Shown here: positions 13,144 through 20,308 of the stretch, in pieces
Numbering within the stretch: position 1 is the stretch's first letter
How the letters are laid out: each line of letters begins with the position of its first letter
DNA from: a virus
Length of the DNA stretch: 23,938 nt
Direction: 5' to 3' (one strand)
IMG/VR virus record: IMGVR_UViG_3300046003_001103
Coordinates: 1-23,938 of that record
Notes under the pieces: model-generated
The model's input: only the letters and a program-made list of their open reading frames with translations
Database searches by the model: none
Told to the model about the DNA's origin: nothing
Position numbers and translations under genes: made by a program

Positions 13144-15051
13144 TTAGAATTCGTCGGATCCTAACACGGCCGGCCCATACCATTCTGTTACCCTGTGTTT
13201 ATTCTGTCTGTTAATACGTGTTATCATTTCGTTTATTGATTCTTTAACGGCTTTTGGCGTAGCTAAACACACTAAGTCGTCGTGTTGATTAAACACCTCC
13301 GATGGTGTTATATTAGGTAATACTTCGTTACTAATTAGATTATATCCACATACTGTGTATCGACCATGCCTGTATAGTTTTTCCCAAAGCCCTTTACTAC
13401 CGCCTAGACCACCCTCAGTTAAATTTGTGTCTGACAAAACTGATAATCCGTCATTCATTATAGCATAGTCATACAAGTAAGTTCCGAATCCTTGCGACTT
13501 ATACTTTTCTTCAATTTGTACTAATCTAACCTGCCACAAAGAACTATTATATTTTTCTAATTGTAAAAGACCAACTAACGTATTACGTATCGGAGATTGA
13601 GGATCAAATAACCCGTAGTATAGCTCGTCCCCTTTTGTAATCTTTTTTAACTCTAATCCGTGAACTTCGTGAATAACAGGTGTACCTAGTGGAAAATATG
13701 TAGATTTGTATGAGATATCGTTGTCCCTAATAGGGCTCGTAATTGCTTCCAATGTTAGGTCTTCGTCTTCCTTGTTTCTTTCATAGTCACGAAGCTTATC
13801 GAAGTATCCGTTGTTCCTTATTGTCTTAAAGGCCAGGTTCTCAACGCTAAACTCGCCTTCGCGCTCTAGTCCCGCCCTACGCATTCTGCGGATGTGTTCC
13901 CACAGGTCGTCAATTTCTTGTTGGTCAGTCTCAGAGGCATCACTGATAAGCAAGTCTATCTGCTGCATAATGCCTTCTGCTTTAGCTTGGACGTTGCTGT
14001 CGTCATACGTCGGTTTCTCGTATGTTGGTTTCTTAATCCATTCGTCGTGATACAACGAGTAGATACCGTTTGCTACGAGTTGATTTTCTTTCGCATTGAC
14101 GTCTTCCGCATAGAGCTCAACGTTGAACCCTTTAACTGTGATTTCGTGTCCGGAGTTCCAGAGGGACTTTTTAGCCCGTAGGAAGGGTTCGGTGAGAGGG
14201 TTTTCTTCTCCCAGCTTTCGCGCATCAACCAATACGTGTAAATCCAGATCGGACTGGCTAGTGTAATTGTATCCGCAATTGCTTCCCGTAATAATGTAAT
14301 CGACGATTCTGATTTGTTCGACATCAATGAACTCCGAAAACTTGTTTGCTATTTTAGCTAGTGCGTCTTTAACGTCTGACTTTAGTTCTTCACCATCCCA
14401 TAGTGCTGGGTTAAGGGTATCGCTGTATGCTAGTTTAGTATCAACAAACTCGCGTATTGGTTGTCGTGTAGGTTCAACGCTCTCTACCTTGTAGGATTGT
14501 TTGAACCACAAGTAAATATCAACGTTGCCTGCTCGCTTATCAAATTCGCGACGTAAGATCTGAGTAAGTTGTACTTTGTTAGAATAAGTAAGATTATCCC
14601 AGTTACCGACGTCGCGGCGCAGTTGCCTAAACAGGGCATTGCTTTGTATGCGCAAGTATTCCTCAAGCTTCCAAAAGAACGTTGCGTCGTCGCTGTTGCT
14701 TTTCTGCCTTGACCTAATGTTTTGTAGATAGCGATTGATCTGGAACAACGGAATAGACACCCTGTCGTTTACTTTGATATAGTGCTTGAACGTGTCCTGG
14801 TTGTTCAGAATTGCTAATAGGTTACCTAAGTCGGTTCCGGCGTAGTGTGTGTTGTCGTATGTGTTATAGACTAGCGTTTGATCAGCGTACCTAGACATAA
14901 GGTCTCTGTCAGATATACGATACACTTCGATCATCATAAAAATCAGGTAAATGATGCCTGCGATTTCCTCAGCAGACTTACCTTTAACGTTATCCGGGCC
15001 AAAGAACATGCGTGCTTCATATAAATATTCAATAAAAGGAAGTTTTAACAT
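13144..15051 (-). CDS. Nucleotidyltransferase-GNAT fusion with capsid-targeting-like leader
   Basis: 635 residues. The N-terminus MLKLPFIEYLYE-A fits an (I/L)xE leader. Residues 20-200 are mostly helical with no known domain. Residues 240-340 carry a Pol-beta-type nucleotidyltransferase core: TGSNCGYNYTSQSDLDLHV, with G256-S257 and metal-binding D268 and D270, and a third acidic site E312 in FNVELYAED. Residues 450-600 look like a GNAT acetyltransferase: TLVGLLQL, WQVRLVQIEEKY and SQGFGTYLYDYAI, the Q/R-x-x-G-x-G acetyl-CoA loop, followed by GLWEKLYRHG. The combination is unusual. Targets are unknown; tRNA or host-protein modification is speculation. The start overlaps the endonuclease stop as TAATG. 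It is the last gene of the operon. Confidence 0.72.
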   Translation of the reverse strand: MLKLPFIEYLYEARMFFGPDNVKGKSAEEIAGIIYLIFMMIEVYRISDRDLMSRYADQTLVYNTYDNTHYAGTDLGNLLAILNNQDTFKHYIKVNDRVSIPLFQINRYLQNIRSRQKSNSDDATFFWKLEEYLRIQSNALFRQLRRDVGNWDNLTYSNKVQLTQILRREFDKRAGNVDIYLWFKQSYKVESVEPTRQPIREFVDTKLAYSDTLNPALWDGEELKSDVKDALAKIANKFSEFIDVEQIRIVDYIITGSNCGYNYTSQSDLDLHVLVDARKLGEENPLTEPFLRAKKSLWNSGHEITVKGFNVELYAEDVNAKENQLVANGIYSLYHDEWIKKPTYEKPTYDDSNVQAKAEGIMQQIDLLISDASETDQQEIDDLWEHIRRMRRAGLEREGEFSVENLAFKTIRNNGYFDKLRDYERNKEDEDLTLEAITSPIRDNDISYKSTYFPLGTPVIHEVHGLELKKITKGDELYYGLFDPQSPIRNTLVGLLQLEKYNSSLWQVRLVQIEEKYKSQGFGTYLYDYAIMNDGLSVLSDTNLTEGGLGGSKGLWEKLYRHGRYTVCGYNLISNEVLPNITPSEVFNQHDDLVCLATPKAVKESINEMITRINRQNKHRVTEWYGPAVLGSDEF

Positions 15052-15659
15052 TAGATACCTTTATGCATTGCGATAACATGCTTATTTAATTGTGGCCAGG
15101 AAAATTCTTTCCTACAATATAAACAACTGCATTTTTCAAATCTACGACCAATATTCGGGTCAACGTATCCTTCTTGTGCGTTTCTTATCTTAATAGTTGC
15201 TTTTCGGCGAGCAATGACTTCCTCAGATAACGGTTGTCCTTTATTGATTGGTGCTCTGCCAGTTTTAATTCCTTTTCGTCCACTTGGTTTACCCCTAATA
15301 GGTGATATCCTTCCTTTTAAGCTGCCGCCACCTAATCCGTTTTCAACTACTATATTAGCCCAAATCGGGGAGTCAACAATATTTTCTCGAATTGAAAAAC
15401 TAACTGCAAATTCTTTTAAATCCACCTTATCATAGAATAAGCAATACCAGAGGGTAATCACATGCTCTGCTCCAAATTCGTTAAGGTGCTTGAGCCATTC
15501 GGTGCCCGACCCTAAATATTTTTCAACATTAGTATCGGTCCTATAGGTTTTGCCGAAATATAACTTACCAGTTATTGTATGCTGCTTTATAAATAGATAG
15601 GTTGGTCTCAAAGTTTGTTGTTGGCGAAGCGGGCTCGAATAAATACCTTTGCTGGACAT
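15051..15659 (-). CDS. GIY-YIG homing endonuclease with C-terminal zinc finger
   Basis: 202 residues from the ATG at 15657-15659, preceded by AGGGAG at good spacing. The frame is open up to 15794, which would add a capsid-leader-like N-terminus (separate entry). TYLFIKQHTITGKLYFGKTY holds the GIY (YLF, 21-23) and YIG (YFG, 34-36) equivalents, followed by KYLGSGTEWLKHL, LKEFAVSFSIREN and PIWANIVVENGLGGG, the usual layout of phage Seg-like GIY-YIG enzymes. A basic linker (KGRISPIRGKPSGRKG) leads to a C2H2 finger (C179, C182, H194, H199) for DNA recognition. It cuts DNA lacking the element and so spreads itself. It fits seamlessly into the operon: its stop overlaps the next start. Confidence 0.85.
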   Translation of the reverse strand: MSSKGIYSSPLRQQQTLRPTYLFIKQHTITGKLYFGKTYRTDTNVEKYLGSGTEWLKHLNEFGAEHVITLWYCLFYDKVDLKEFAVSFSIRENIVDSPIWANIVVENGLGGGSLKGRISPIRGKPSGRKGIKTGRAPINKGQPLSEEVIARRKATIKIRNAQEGYVDPNIGRRFEKCSCLYCRKEFSWPQLNKHVIAMHKGI

Positions 15660-15692
15660 ACTAATCTCCCTGATTAAATAATTATGTCTAGA

Positions 15693-15722
15693 GCAAGCAG
15701 ATGTTGATGCATCGTGGCTTGC
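15693..15722 (-). promoter_or_regulatory. Stem-loop in the homing endonuclease leader
   Basis: GCAAGC pairs with GCTTGC, with an inner GATG/CATC stem, on the minus strand between the GATAAATA box and the AGGGAG ribosome site. T4 homing endonuclease messages often carry such structures. Confidence 0.4.
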
Positions 15723-15730
15723 ACTAATCG

Positions 15731-15738
15731 TATTTATC
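15731..15738 (-). promoter_or_regulatory. Late promoter GATAAATA for the homing endonuclease
   Basis: NATAAATA match on the minus strand, 71 bases upstream of the endonuclease ATG and inside the leader-like open frame. It would give the endonuclease its own late transcript. Confidence 0.45.
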
Positions 15739-15793
15739 CAAGGTAGTATCCGTGCCTCTGTTAACTCTTCTTTAATGAACGGTAGCAGAGACA

Positions 15794-16933
15794 TCAATGA
15801 TTTCCGAAGTTAGCTGCGCTAAAGTGTAAGCGATTGACGAGCTTGATGTAACCGCCTTCATCGAACAATACATATCCCTCGCCTCCACGCTCGCCATTGA
15901 TATGAGCATAGACGCCGTTGTTGTTATTGTCGAGCTGGCCAATGATATCGTGTTTTAAGCTAGTAACTGCGTCAAATACGTTAAAGATAGCCTTCAGTCC
16001 TGCTGGGTTTGCTTTAATGTACTCTTGAACCTTGGCAACCATTGGTTTAGACAGCTTAGGATTTTGTTGGACCCAGGTTCCAAACTTTGATGCCAGGTTA
16101 TCCAGGTCGCGGATCTTAGTTTGCTGGTTAACAAATGTATAAAGCATATCAGGTAACCCAGACATCTTGTTAGCTTGAAGCGTTTCTGTGTTTAAGAACC
16201 CGTCAATTGCCTTGGCGTTCTTCCTGACATAATCAGTTGTCTCTTTAAACTTACGCTTGTCCATCTGTACATCGCCTTGTACCTTAATCTCCGGGCCTAA
16301 TACGCAGAGCTGGCTGTTAATGTTAAGTCCTGCTGTTGTTTTTAGCGGCTCAGGCACCTTATCTTCTGTTGTTTTACAGTAGCCGTGCACTGCGAAGCCA
16401 GCTTGCCCTTGTCCAACACGATGACCAAGCTCTGTTGTCTTATCGATCTCGTATTTTGTAGTACCTTCGCCAAACACAAACGACTTACCGTTGTCCTGTA
16501 AGTTACCAGGCCACCACATTACGTCGCCTTTGACAAATCCTTTGTAACCCGGCGGAAACGCTGATTCCATAATTGGCCACAATGCTGCTATCTTGCTTAG
16601 GAATTCTTCGTTTCCGCCCTTGCTGCGCTTCTGGGCCAAGAAGTCTTTCACAGAAGTGTACAGCCCGTTGTATCCTTTAGCTGTCCATCCTGCCATATCT
16701 GTCATAATAAACGTACCACTAACGTCGCGGCCTGCGAACAAAGCAACTTGTCCATCCCACTTAATAGTAAGGGCAGTATCTCTTGTTTTAGGCAGATGCT
16801 TGAAGCTGTTAATCACACGTAATGCTCCAGCACTACCTTCGTAGAAGATGATGTCTTCAGCGTGGGCCATTCCTACTTCGTTTAGTTTGAAGGTAGGCTT
16901 CCTGTTTTCTACAATAATTTCACTTATTTTCAT
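15794..16933 (-). CDS. Nucleic-acid-ligase-fold protein with capsid-targeting-like leader
   Basis: 379 residues. MKISEIIVE-N at the N-terminus fits a head-packaging leader cleaved after E9. Residues 50-370 show the order of motifs of the covalent nucleotidyltransferase (DNA/RNA ligase, capping enzyme) superfamily: LTIKWDGQVAL with K58 of KxDG (motif I, adenylated lysine), GFVKGDVMWW at 132-141 (motif III-like), EGYVLF at 352-357 (motif IV) and IKLVNR at 363-368 (motif V, K364). An ATP-dependent DNA or RNA ligase acting on injected DNA or on host RNA would fit; a degenerate, non-catalytic member is also possible. The start overlaps the end of the ART-like gene by 14 bases. The stop overlaps the next ATG. 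Confidence 0.7.
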   Translation of the reverse strand: MKISEIIVENRKPTFKLNEVGMAHAEDIIFYEGSAGALRVINSFKHLPKTRDTALTIKWDGQVALFAGRDVSGTFIMTDMAGWTAKGYNGLYTSVKDFLAQKRSKGGNEEFLSKIAALWPIMESAFPPGYKGFVKGDVMWWPGNLQDNGKSFVFGEGTTKYEIDKTTELGHRVGQGQAGFAVHGYCKTTEDKVPEPLKTTAGLNINSQLCVLGPEIKVQGDVQMDKRKFKETTDYVRKNAKAIDGFLNTETLQANKMSGLPDMLYTFVNQQTKIRDLDNLASKFGTWVQQNPKLSKPMVAKVQEYIKANPAGLKAIFNVFDAVTSLKHDIIGQLDNNNNGVYAHINGERGGEGYVLFDEGGYIKLVNRLHFSAANFGNH

Positions 16934-17615
16934 TATAAGAAATTTCCGTCATGTAAGCACTAACATCATCGTAATACCCAGGCCTGTCGTCGTCATCGTC
17001 TACGTTAGACTTAACTAAGTAGTATCCGTCGGGCGCATGTATCATTACTTCGTTCTTGCTTTTAATTGCTTCTTGTAACCCATCAGTTCTGTATCCGCTA
17101 TCTTCAAGAACAGCTATTACGTCTTCAGCATAGGCTTCTTTGTTAAATTCCTGAGTAGGAAAACTGTTGGGGTATAGAGGATCGGCAACTGTCATATAAT
17201 AGTAGGACATCTCAAGATGTCCTACTTTGCTATATGTTAAATCAGATACGTCTGGTGACCAGCATATCGTAAATTCTCCGATCGGAAACAATATGTGGGC
17301 AGCACCGTACTCTGTAGATTGAATCGCATCGTTGCAAGCAAATGTAGCATTTGACCTAAATCGGATTCCAAACTTCTTTAAGAAATAGTCGTCGCATATC
17401 TGATGTAACTCAAGAGGAGTATCTAACGGCGTACGGTTAACTGGCAACGGTTGAAACGAAAAATTCGGTAGTCTTTTACGAACTCCGCGATATAACTTAT
17501 TATAGGAAGGATCCCCAAGCTGAGACAGATACGGATTACAATCGGTTAAGATTTTAATCGCAGCATCTTTAGCTTTTACTCCAACTGCTTCGAGGATAAT
17601 TTCGGCTACTTTCAT
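16920..17615 (-). CDS. ADP-ribosyltransferase-like protein A, leader-bearing
   Basis: 231 residues from the ATG at 17613-17615 (MKVAEIILE-A). The frame extends 24 codons further, but that would overlap the paralogue upstream and bury the leader. It aligns with the next entry throughout: NPYLSQ, LYRG (R43), PLDTP, KKFGIRFRSNATF, YGAAHILFPIGEFTICWSPDVSDL and NEVMIHAPDGYYLV (E189). An RG motif, a Ser/Thr strand, and E-V-(L/M)-(I/F) before a Y-x-V strand are the R-S-E landmarks of ADP-ribosyltransferases, so I infer this fold with moderate confidence. T4 Alt is a head-packaged enzyme of this class. The C-terminus is acidic (a run of five Asp). A GATAAATA box lies 7 bases before the start. Confidence 0.6.
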   Translation of the reverse strand: MKVAEIILEAVGVKAKDAAIKILTDCNPYLSQLGDPSYNKLYRGVRKRLPNFSFQPLPVNRTPLDTPLELHQICDDYFLKKFGIRFRSNATFACNDAIQSTEYGAAHILFPIGEFTICWSPDVSDLTYSKVGHLEMSYYYMTVADPLYPNSFPTQEFNKEAYAEDVIAVLEDSGYRTDGLQEAIKSKNEVMIHAPDGYYLVKSNVDDDDDRPGYYDDVSAYMTEISYNENK

Positions 17616-17622
17616 GGTATCG

Positions 17623-17630
17623 TATTTATC
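17623..17630 (-). promoter_or_regulatory. Internal late box GATAAATA, 7 bases before a start codon
   Basis: NATAAATA match on the minus strand in the 16-base gap between the two ART-like genes. Transcription from it would begin next to the ATG at 17615. AAGG overlaps the box but is too far from the ATG for normal ribosome binding. Confidence 0.5.
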
Positions 17631-17631
17631 C

Positions 17632-18276
17632 TTACTGGACTGGCCAAGGTCCGCCAAGAAACAGGGCCTTGTACATCTTTCTTCCATCAGCGTACCATCC
17701 TTGGTCGCGCATTAGCGCATACATGTCGAGTATGTAATACGACTTACAGTAGATCATAATCTCTTTGTATGAAAACACCGCAGTAGTTAAGTCTTCGTTA
17801 AGCTTGTATTCAGCACGGTCCATTGAATCATACACCTCTTCAGCAATCTCTCTTGCTGAGAGCTTTTGCCCGGTTAGATGATGAAATTGATCGGTCAAAT
17901 CACGAACTTTGTGCGACCAGCAGTAATCGAATTGTCCTATCGGAAACACCATAAAAGGCGTACCAAACGACGAAGCCGATCCTTCCGACCCTGTTGTGAA
18001 TATAGTATGCTGCTGTCTGAACGGGATCTTAAACTTCTTATTCAAGTAAGACATCATGTATGTGTTAATGATAGCCGGAGTATCGCGAGGACTACGAAAT
18101 TGTTCAGTCGCCACTGTGGAAAAGATAGTACCTGCGTTTCGAGCATGAGATAATCCACGCCACATTGGTTCTTCACATTGTGATAAGAAAGGTTGGCAGC
18201 TTCGTTTAATTTGCGAAACTACTCCATCTGCATCAACGCTTCCTAATGCTTCTGTTAATACCTCACAGACTTTCAT
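17632..18276 (-). CDS. ADP-ribosyltransferase-like protein B, leader-bearing
   Basis: 214 residues. The ATG at 18274-18276 overlaps the stop of the upstream gene (ATGA) and gives MKVCEVLTE-A, an (I/L)xE leader; a start 11 codons upstream would overlap that gene by 37 bases. Shared with protein A: QPFLSQ, MWRG (R40), SPRDTP, KKFKIPFRQQHTIF, FGTPFMVFPIGQFDYCWSHKVRDL and KEIMIYCKSYYIL (E172). The same R-S-E reading applies. It differs from A in the C-terminal region (GRKMYKALFLGGPW) and lacks the Asp run. Divergence between the two suggests different targets. The fold call rests on motif order only. Confidence 0.6.
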   Translation of the reverse strand: MKVCEVLTEALGSVDADGVVSQIKRSCQPFLSQCEEPMWRGLSHARNAGTIFSTVATEQFRSPRDTPAIINTYMMSYLNKKFKIPFRQQHTIFTTGSEGSASSFGTPFMVFPIGQFDYCWSHKVRDLTDQFHHLTGQKLSAREIAEEVYDSMDRAEYKLNEDLTTAVFSYKEIMIYCKSYYILDMYALMRDQGWYADGRKMYKALFLGGPWPVQ

Positions 18277-19028
18277 CTGACTAAAATGTTCTGTATCTGC
18301 CTGAACCAACTCGGCGACCCTGCCGGAGCAGACTCAGGTAAGCGGAGTAGGTTCTTTTTAGCAGCTTCTCTTGCTTGTGCTAGCTTCTCTTCTTTTCGTG
18401 GATCGTTTGCTAATGCTTTCAGTATCGTCTTCACTGACGCAAGGTCAGCTCCAGTAGCATTAGGGTTTAACAAGATCTTCGCTACTGCGTCCTTGTCATT
18501 GGCAACTACTTCATTCGTCGTACGATCTACTAACTTTCCTTCAAACGGACTAAACTTTAGGCCTAAAGCTTTTGCTATAGATGAATACAGAATAAACAGC
18601 TCTCCACCCTTAAACTCTGGGTCGTTGTATTGTCCTGATAGTCCGTGCTGGTGAAACGGTGCTACTCGGCTTGCGTCTGGAATGACCATTACATCAACTT
18701 GAACAAAGGATCCATCAGGGACTGGCATACGAACGTGAACGTTGCGACCAGAAAGCGCACATTGAAACCCTTTAGCTTCGATAAACTTACGCAATGCTAC
18801 CTTAGCTTGCTTTTCGTCTTTAGCGTTAAAGAACTGCTGTATTTCAGCAGCATCTACGAACACATCCATGTCACCAGATTCTACCTTATAGCCGGCTGAG
18901 CCAATGTGAGGTATGATCTTAATACCGTCCGGCATCAGACCTTGTATGTCATTGATGATCTTTGGAACGTATTCCTTCTTAATCGCAGTTACATCATCAA
19001 ATACGTTACCACCTTCTGTTAAAATCAT
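18273..19028 (-). CDS. Nucleotidyltransferase-fold protein
   Basis: 251 residues. IIPHIGSAGYKVESGDMDVFVDA (39-60) is a Pol-beta-type nucleotidyltransferase signature: G43-S44, then metal-binding D53 and D55. The third Asp is D112 in VQVDVMVI. The C-terminal half is helical and basic (EEKLAQAREAAKKNLLRL). This is the same core as in the 635-residue fusion protein, so the phage carries two such enzymes in one operon. Possible substrates are tRNA 3' ends, antibiotics-like small molecules or proteins (AMPylation); none can be chosen from sequence. The N-terminus MILTE-G ends in an LTE site but is shorter than the other leaders. It is coupled by ATGA overlaps at both ends. Confidence 0.72.
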   Translation of the reverse strand: MILTEGGNVFDDVTAIKKEYVPKIINDIQGLMPDGIKIIPHIGSAGYKVESGDMDVFVDAAEIQQFFNAKDEKQAKVALRKFIEAKGFQCALSGRNVHVRMPVPDGSFVQVDVMVIPDASRVAPFHQHGLSGQYNDPEFKGGELFILYSSIAKALGLKFSPFEGKLVDRTTNEVVANDKDAVAKILLNPNATGADLASVKTILKALANDPRKEEKLAQAREAAKKNLLRLPESAPAGSPSWFRQIQNILVR

Positions 19029-20050
19029 TTCTTAGGCTTCCTTACACTCCACGGCACTCCACCGGCCGATTCGGCAGTAGCGGGTTCTCTAGTTTTCTGT
19101 CTAGCAGGATTATAAGCCGACGGTGCAGGAGCTGGCGCAAAAGTAGGCATAGGGGCAGGATTGCGTGTGTTTGTTTTTACTGTTGGCGCATTAGCTTTCC
19201 ATCCAGTATTATAGCTCGGAGCAGGTGCAGCAGCAGGCACAGGCGGAGGAACTGAAGCGGCAGGAGCAGCAACTACTTCGGGCTCAGCGTAATCAGGATT
19301 GTTGTACTTGTTCCATGTGTTTAACTGTTGCTGGTATCTCTTCTTGTATTCTTTTACTTCGCGTGGATTTGCTCCGGCCGGGATTTCTAGCTTAGGCTTT
19401 GTTGATGTGGATGCAGTATTTTGAGCCAACATCTGATTAGCTATTGTTTCATAGGACGGATCCCCCGGTTTTAACGGTTTCTGCCCTTTTCCTACTACAA
19501 TCGGGTCACCGTGCTTAAATGTAGCAGGAATCGCAGCAGGAATCGCAGCAGGAGTCGCAGGTGTGTATTCGATGTCTGGCAACTCTCTTTTTCCAGTGGT
19601 TGCCGCTGGTTCAGCTGCAGGAGCAGGAGCAGGTTCAGCTGCAGGAGCAACAGGTTCAGCTGCAGGAGCAGTGGCCTTTTTAGCTCTTGCTTGTACCGGA
19701 GTGCCTAATCGCTCTAAGTTTGCTGCATTGAGAATATACTGAAGAACATTATTTGGATCGTTTGCTCCAACTAACTTACCTTTTGTGTATTTGCCACCCA
19801 GGTACTTCTCTAGGTACCTGTCCAGGTGACCTTTAATTTGATTATCCGTAGAGTTAGCTGGAATAGAAGGAGCAATTTCAGTTTGCCACCTTTTTAGAAT
19901 ATCGTTTGCCCAGTCATTAATGTTTCCTTTTGCCATACCAGTCCTAAAGTTGGCTGCTCCTTTACCGGACGGCATACCTGCAATGCCGGCGCCAACTGCT
20001 TTTACAGTATCCCAGAATCCCTCGTTTATCACTATCTCGTTAACCTTCAT
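19025..20050 (-). CDS. Pro/Ala-rich internal head protein candidate with capsid-targeting-like leader
   Basis: 341 residues. MKVNEIVINE-G fits the packaging leader. Residues 11-125 include a Gly-rich helix (FWDTVKAVGAGIAGMPSGKG) and a folded segment (DWANDILKRWQTEIAPSI, LDRYLEKYLGGKY). Residues 125-341 are low complexity, with repeated PAAEP/APA and AIPA units and many Lys and Arg, overall basic. That composition suits a DNA-binding, unfolded internal head protein that can pass through the tail, but no family is recognised. ATGA overlaps couple it to its neighbours on both sides. Confidence 0.62.
   Translation of the reverse strand: MKVNEIVINEGFWDTVKAVGAGIAGMPSGKGAANFRTGMAKGNINDWANDILKRWQTEIAPSIPANSTDNQIKGHLDRYLEKYLGGKYTKGKLVGANDPNNVLQYILNAANLERLGTPVQARAKKATAPAAEPVAPAAEPAPAPAAEPAATTGKRELPDIEYTPATPAAIPAAIPATFKHGDPIVVGKGQKPLKPGDPSYETIANQMLAQNTASTSTKPKLEIPAGANPREVKEYKKRYQQQLNTWNKYNNPDYAEPEVVAAPAASVPPPVPAAAPAPSYNTGWKANAPTVKTNTRNPAPMPTFAPAPAPSAYNPARQKTREPATAESAGGVPWSVRKPKK
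19528..19670 (-). repeat. Tandem-type repeats coding for PAAEP / AIPA units
   Basis: Three identical 18-base copies start at 19608, 19632 and 19653 (GGTTCAGCTGCAGGAGCA on the plus strand). A second array of 12-base GGAATCGCAGCA-type units starts at 19528. All lengths are multiples of three, so copy number can change without a frameshift. Confidence 0.85.
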
Positions 20051-20289
20051 TCTTTAAGTCTCCTAACCCCACGGGAGAACTTTGCAGAGTCTTGTCCTTT
20101 AATGCTGTTGATTAGCCTGCGCTCAAGATCCGCAGCAACATCCTCGGGATAAGACTCGCGAATCAAGTTTATCAGATTAATAGCACCTTGGATAATGTTG
20201 TTCGCTCTACTTTCGATGAGATTTTCCTTGTCGCGTAGATTTACTAAGTTATCTAACTCTTCGAGGATTGATCTCGTTCTCTTTTGCAA
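20047..20289 (-). CDS. Small conserved T4-like phage protein
   Basis: 80 residues, helical and charged: TRSILEELDNLVNLRDKENLIESRANNIIQGAINLI and a C-terminal QDSAKFSRGVRRLKE. From memory similar proteins are conserved in cyanophages without a known function. The start is TTG at 20287-20289; it is well supported by AAGGAG seven bases upstream and by the late promoter GATAAATA 19 bases upstream. It is the first gene of the long late operon, whose following genes are all joined by stop/start overlaps or very short gaps. Confidence 0.7.
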   Translation of the reverse strand: MQKRTRSILEELDNLVNLRDKENLIESRANNIIQGAINLINLIRESYPEDVAADLERRLINSIKGQDSAKFSRGVRRLKE

Positions 20290-20308
20290 AATTTAGCTCC
20301 TTATGAAC

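Larger units (their letters stand above)
15660..15794 (-). other. Capsid-leader-like 5' segment in frame with the endonuclease (gene remnant or leader)
   Basis: The ATG at 15792-15794 overlaps the stop of the ligase-fold gene (TGATG) and opens MSLLPFIKEELTEARILPWINT. It then runs through 24 less protein-like codons straight into the endonuclease frame. LPFIKEELTEAR matches the LPFIEYLYEAR start of the gene on the other side of the endonuclease. Either the original start of that gene was displaced when the endonuclease entered, or the endonuclease can be made with a packaging leader. The region also holds the endonuclease's likely promoter and RNA hairpin. Confidence 0.5.

Noticed and set aside
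15020-15027. Plus-strand TATAAATA, and another at 15588-15595.
   Set aside because: Both lie inside minus-strand genes with no plus-strand gene downstream, so they are probably chance matches.
16932-16937. TATAAT on the minus strand overlapping the ATG of the ligase-fold gene.
   Set aside because: The box includes the start codon itself and lies in the end of the upstream gene; it cannot act as a promoter for this ATG.
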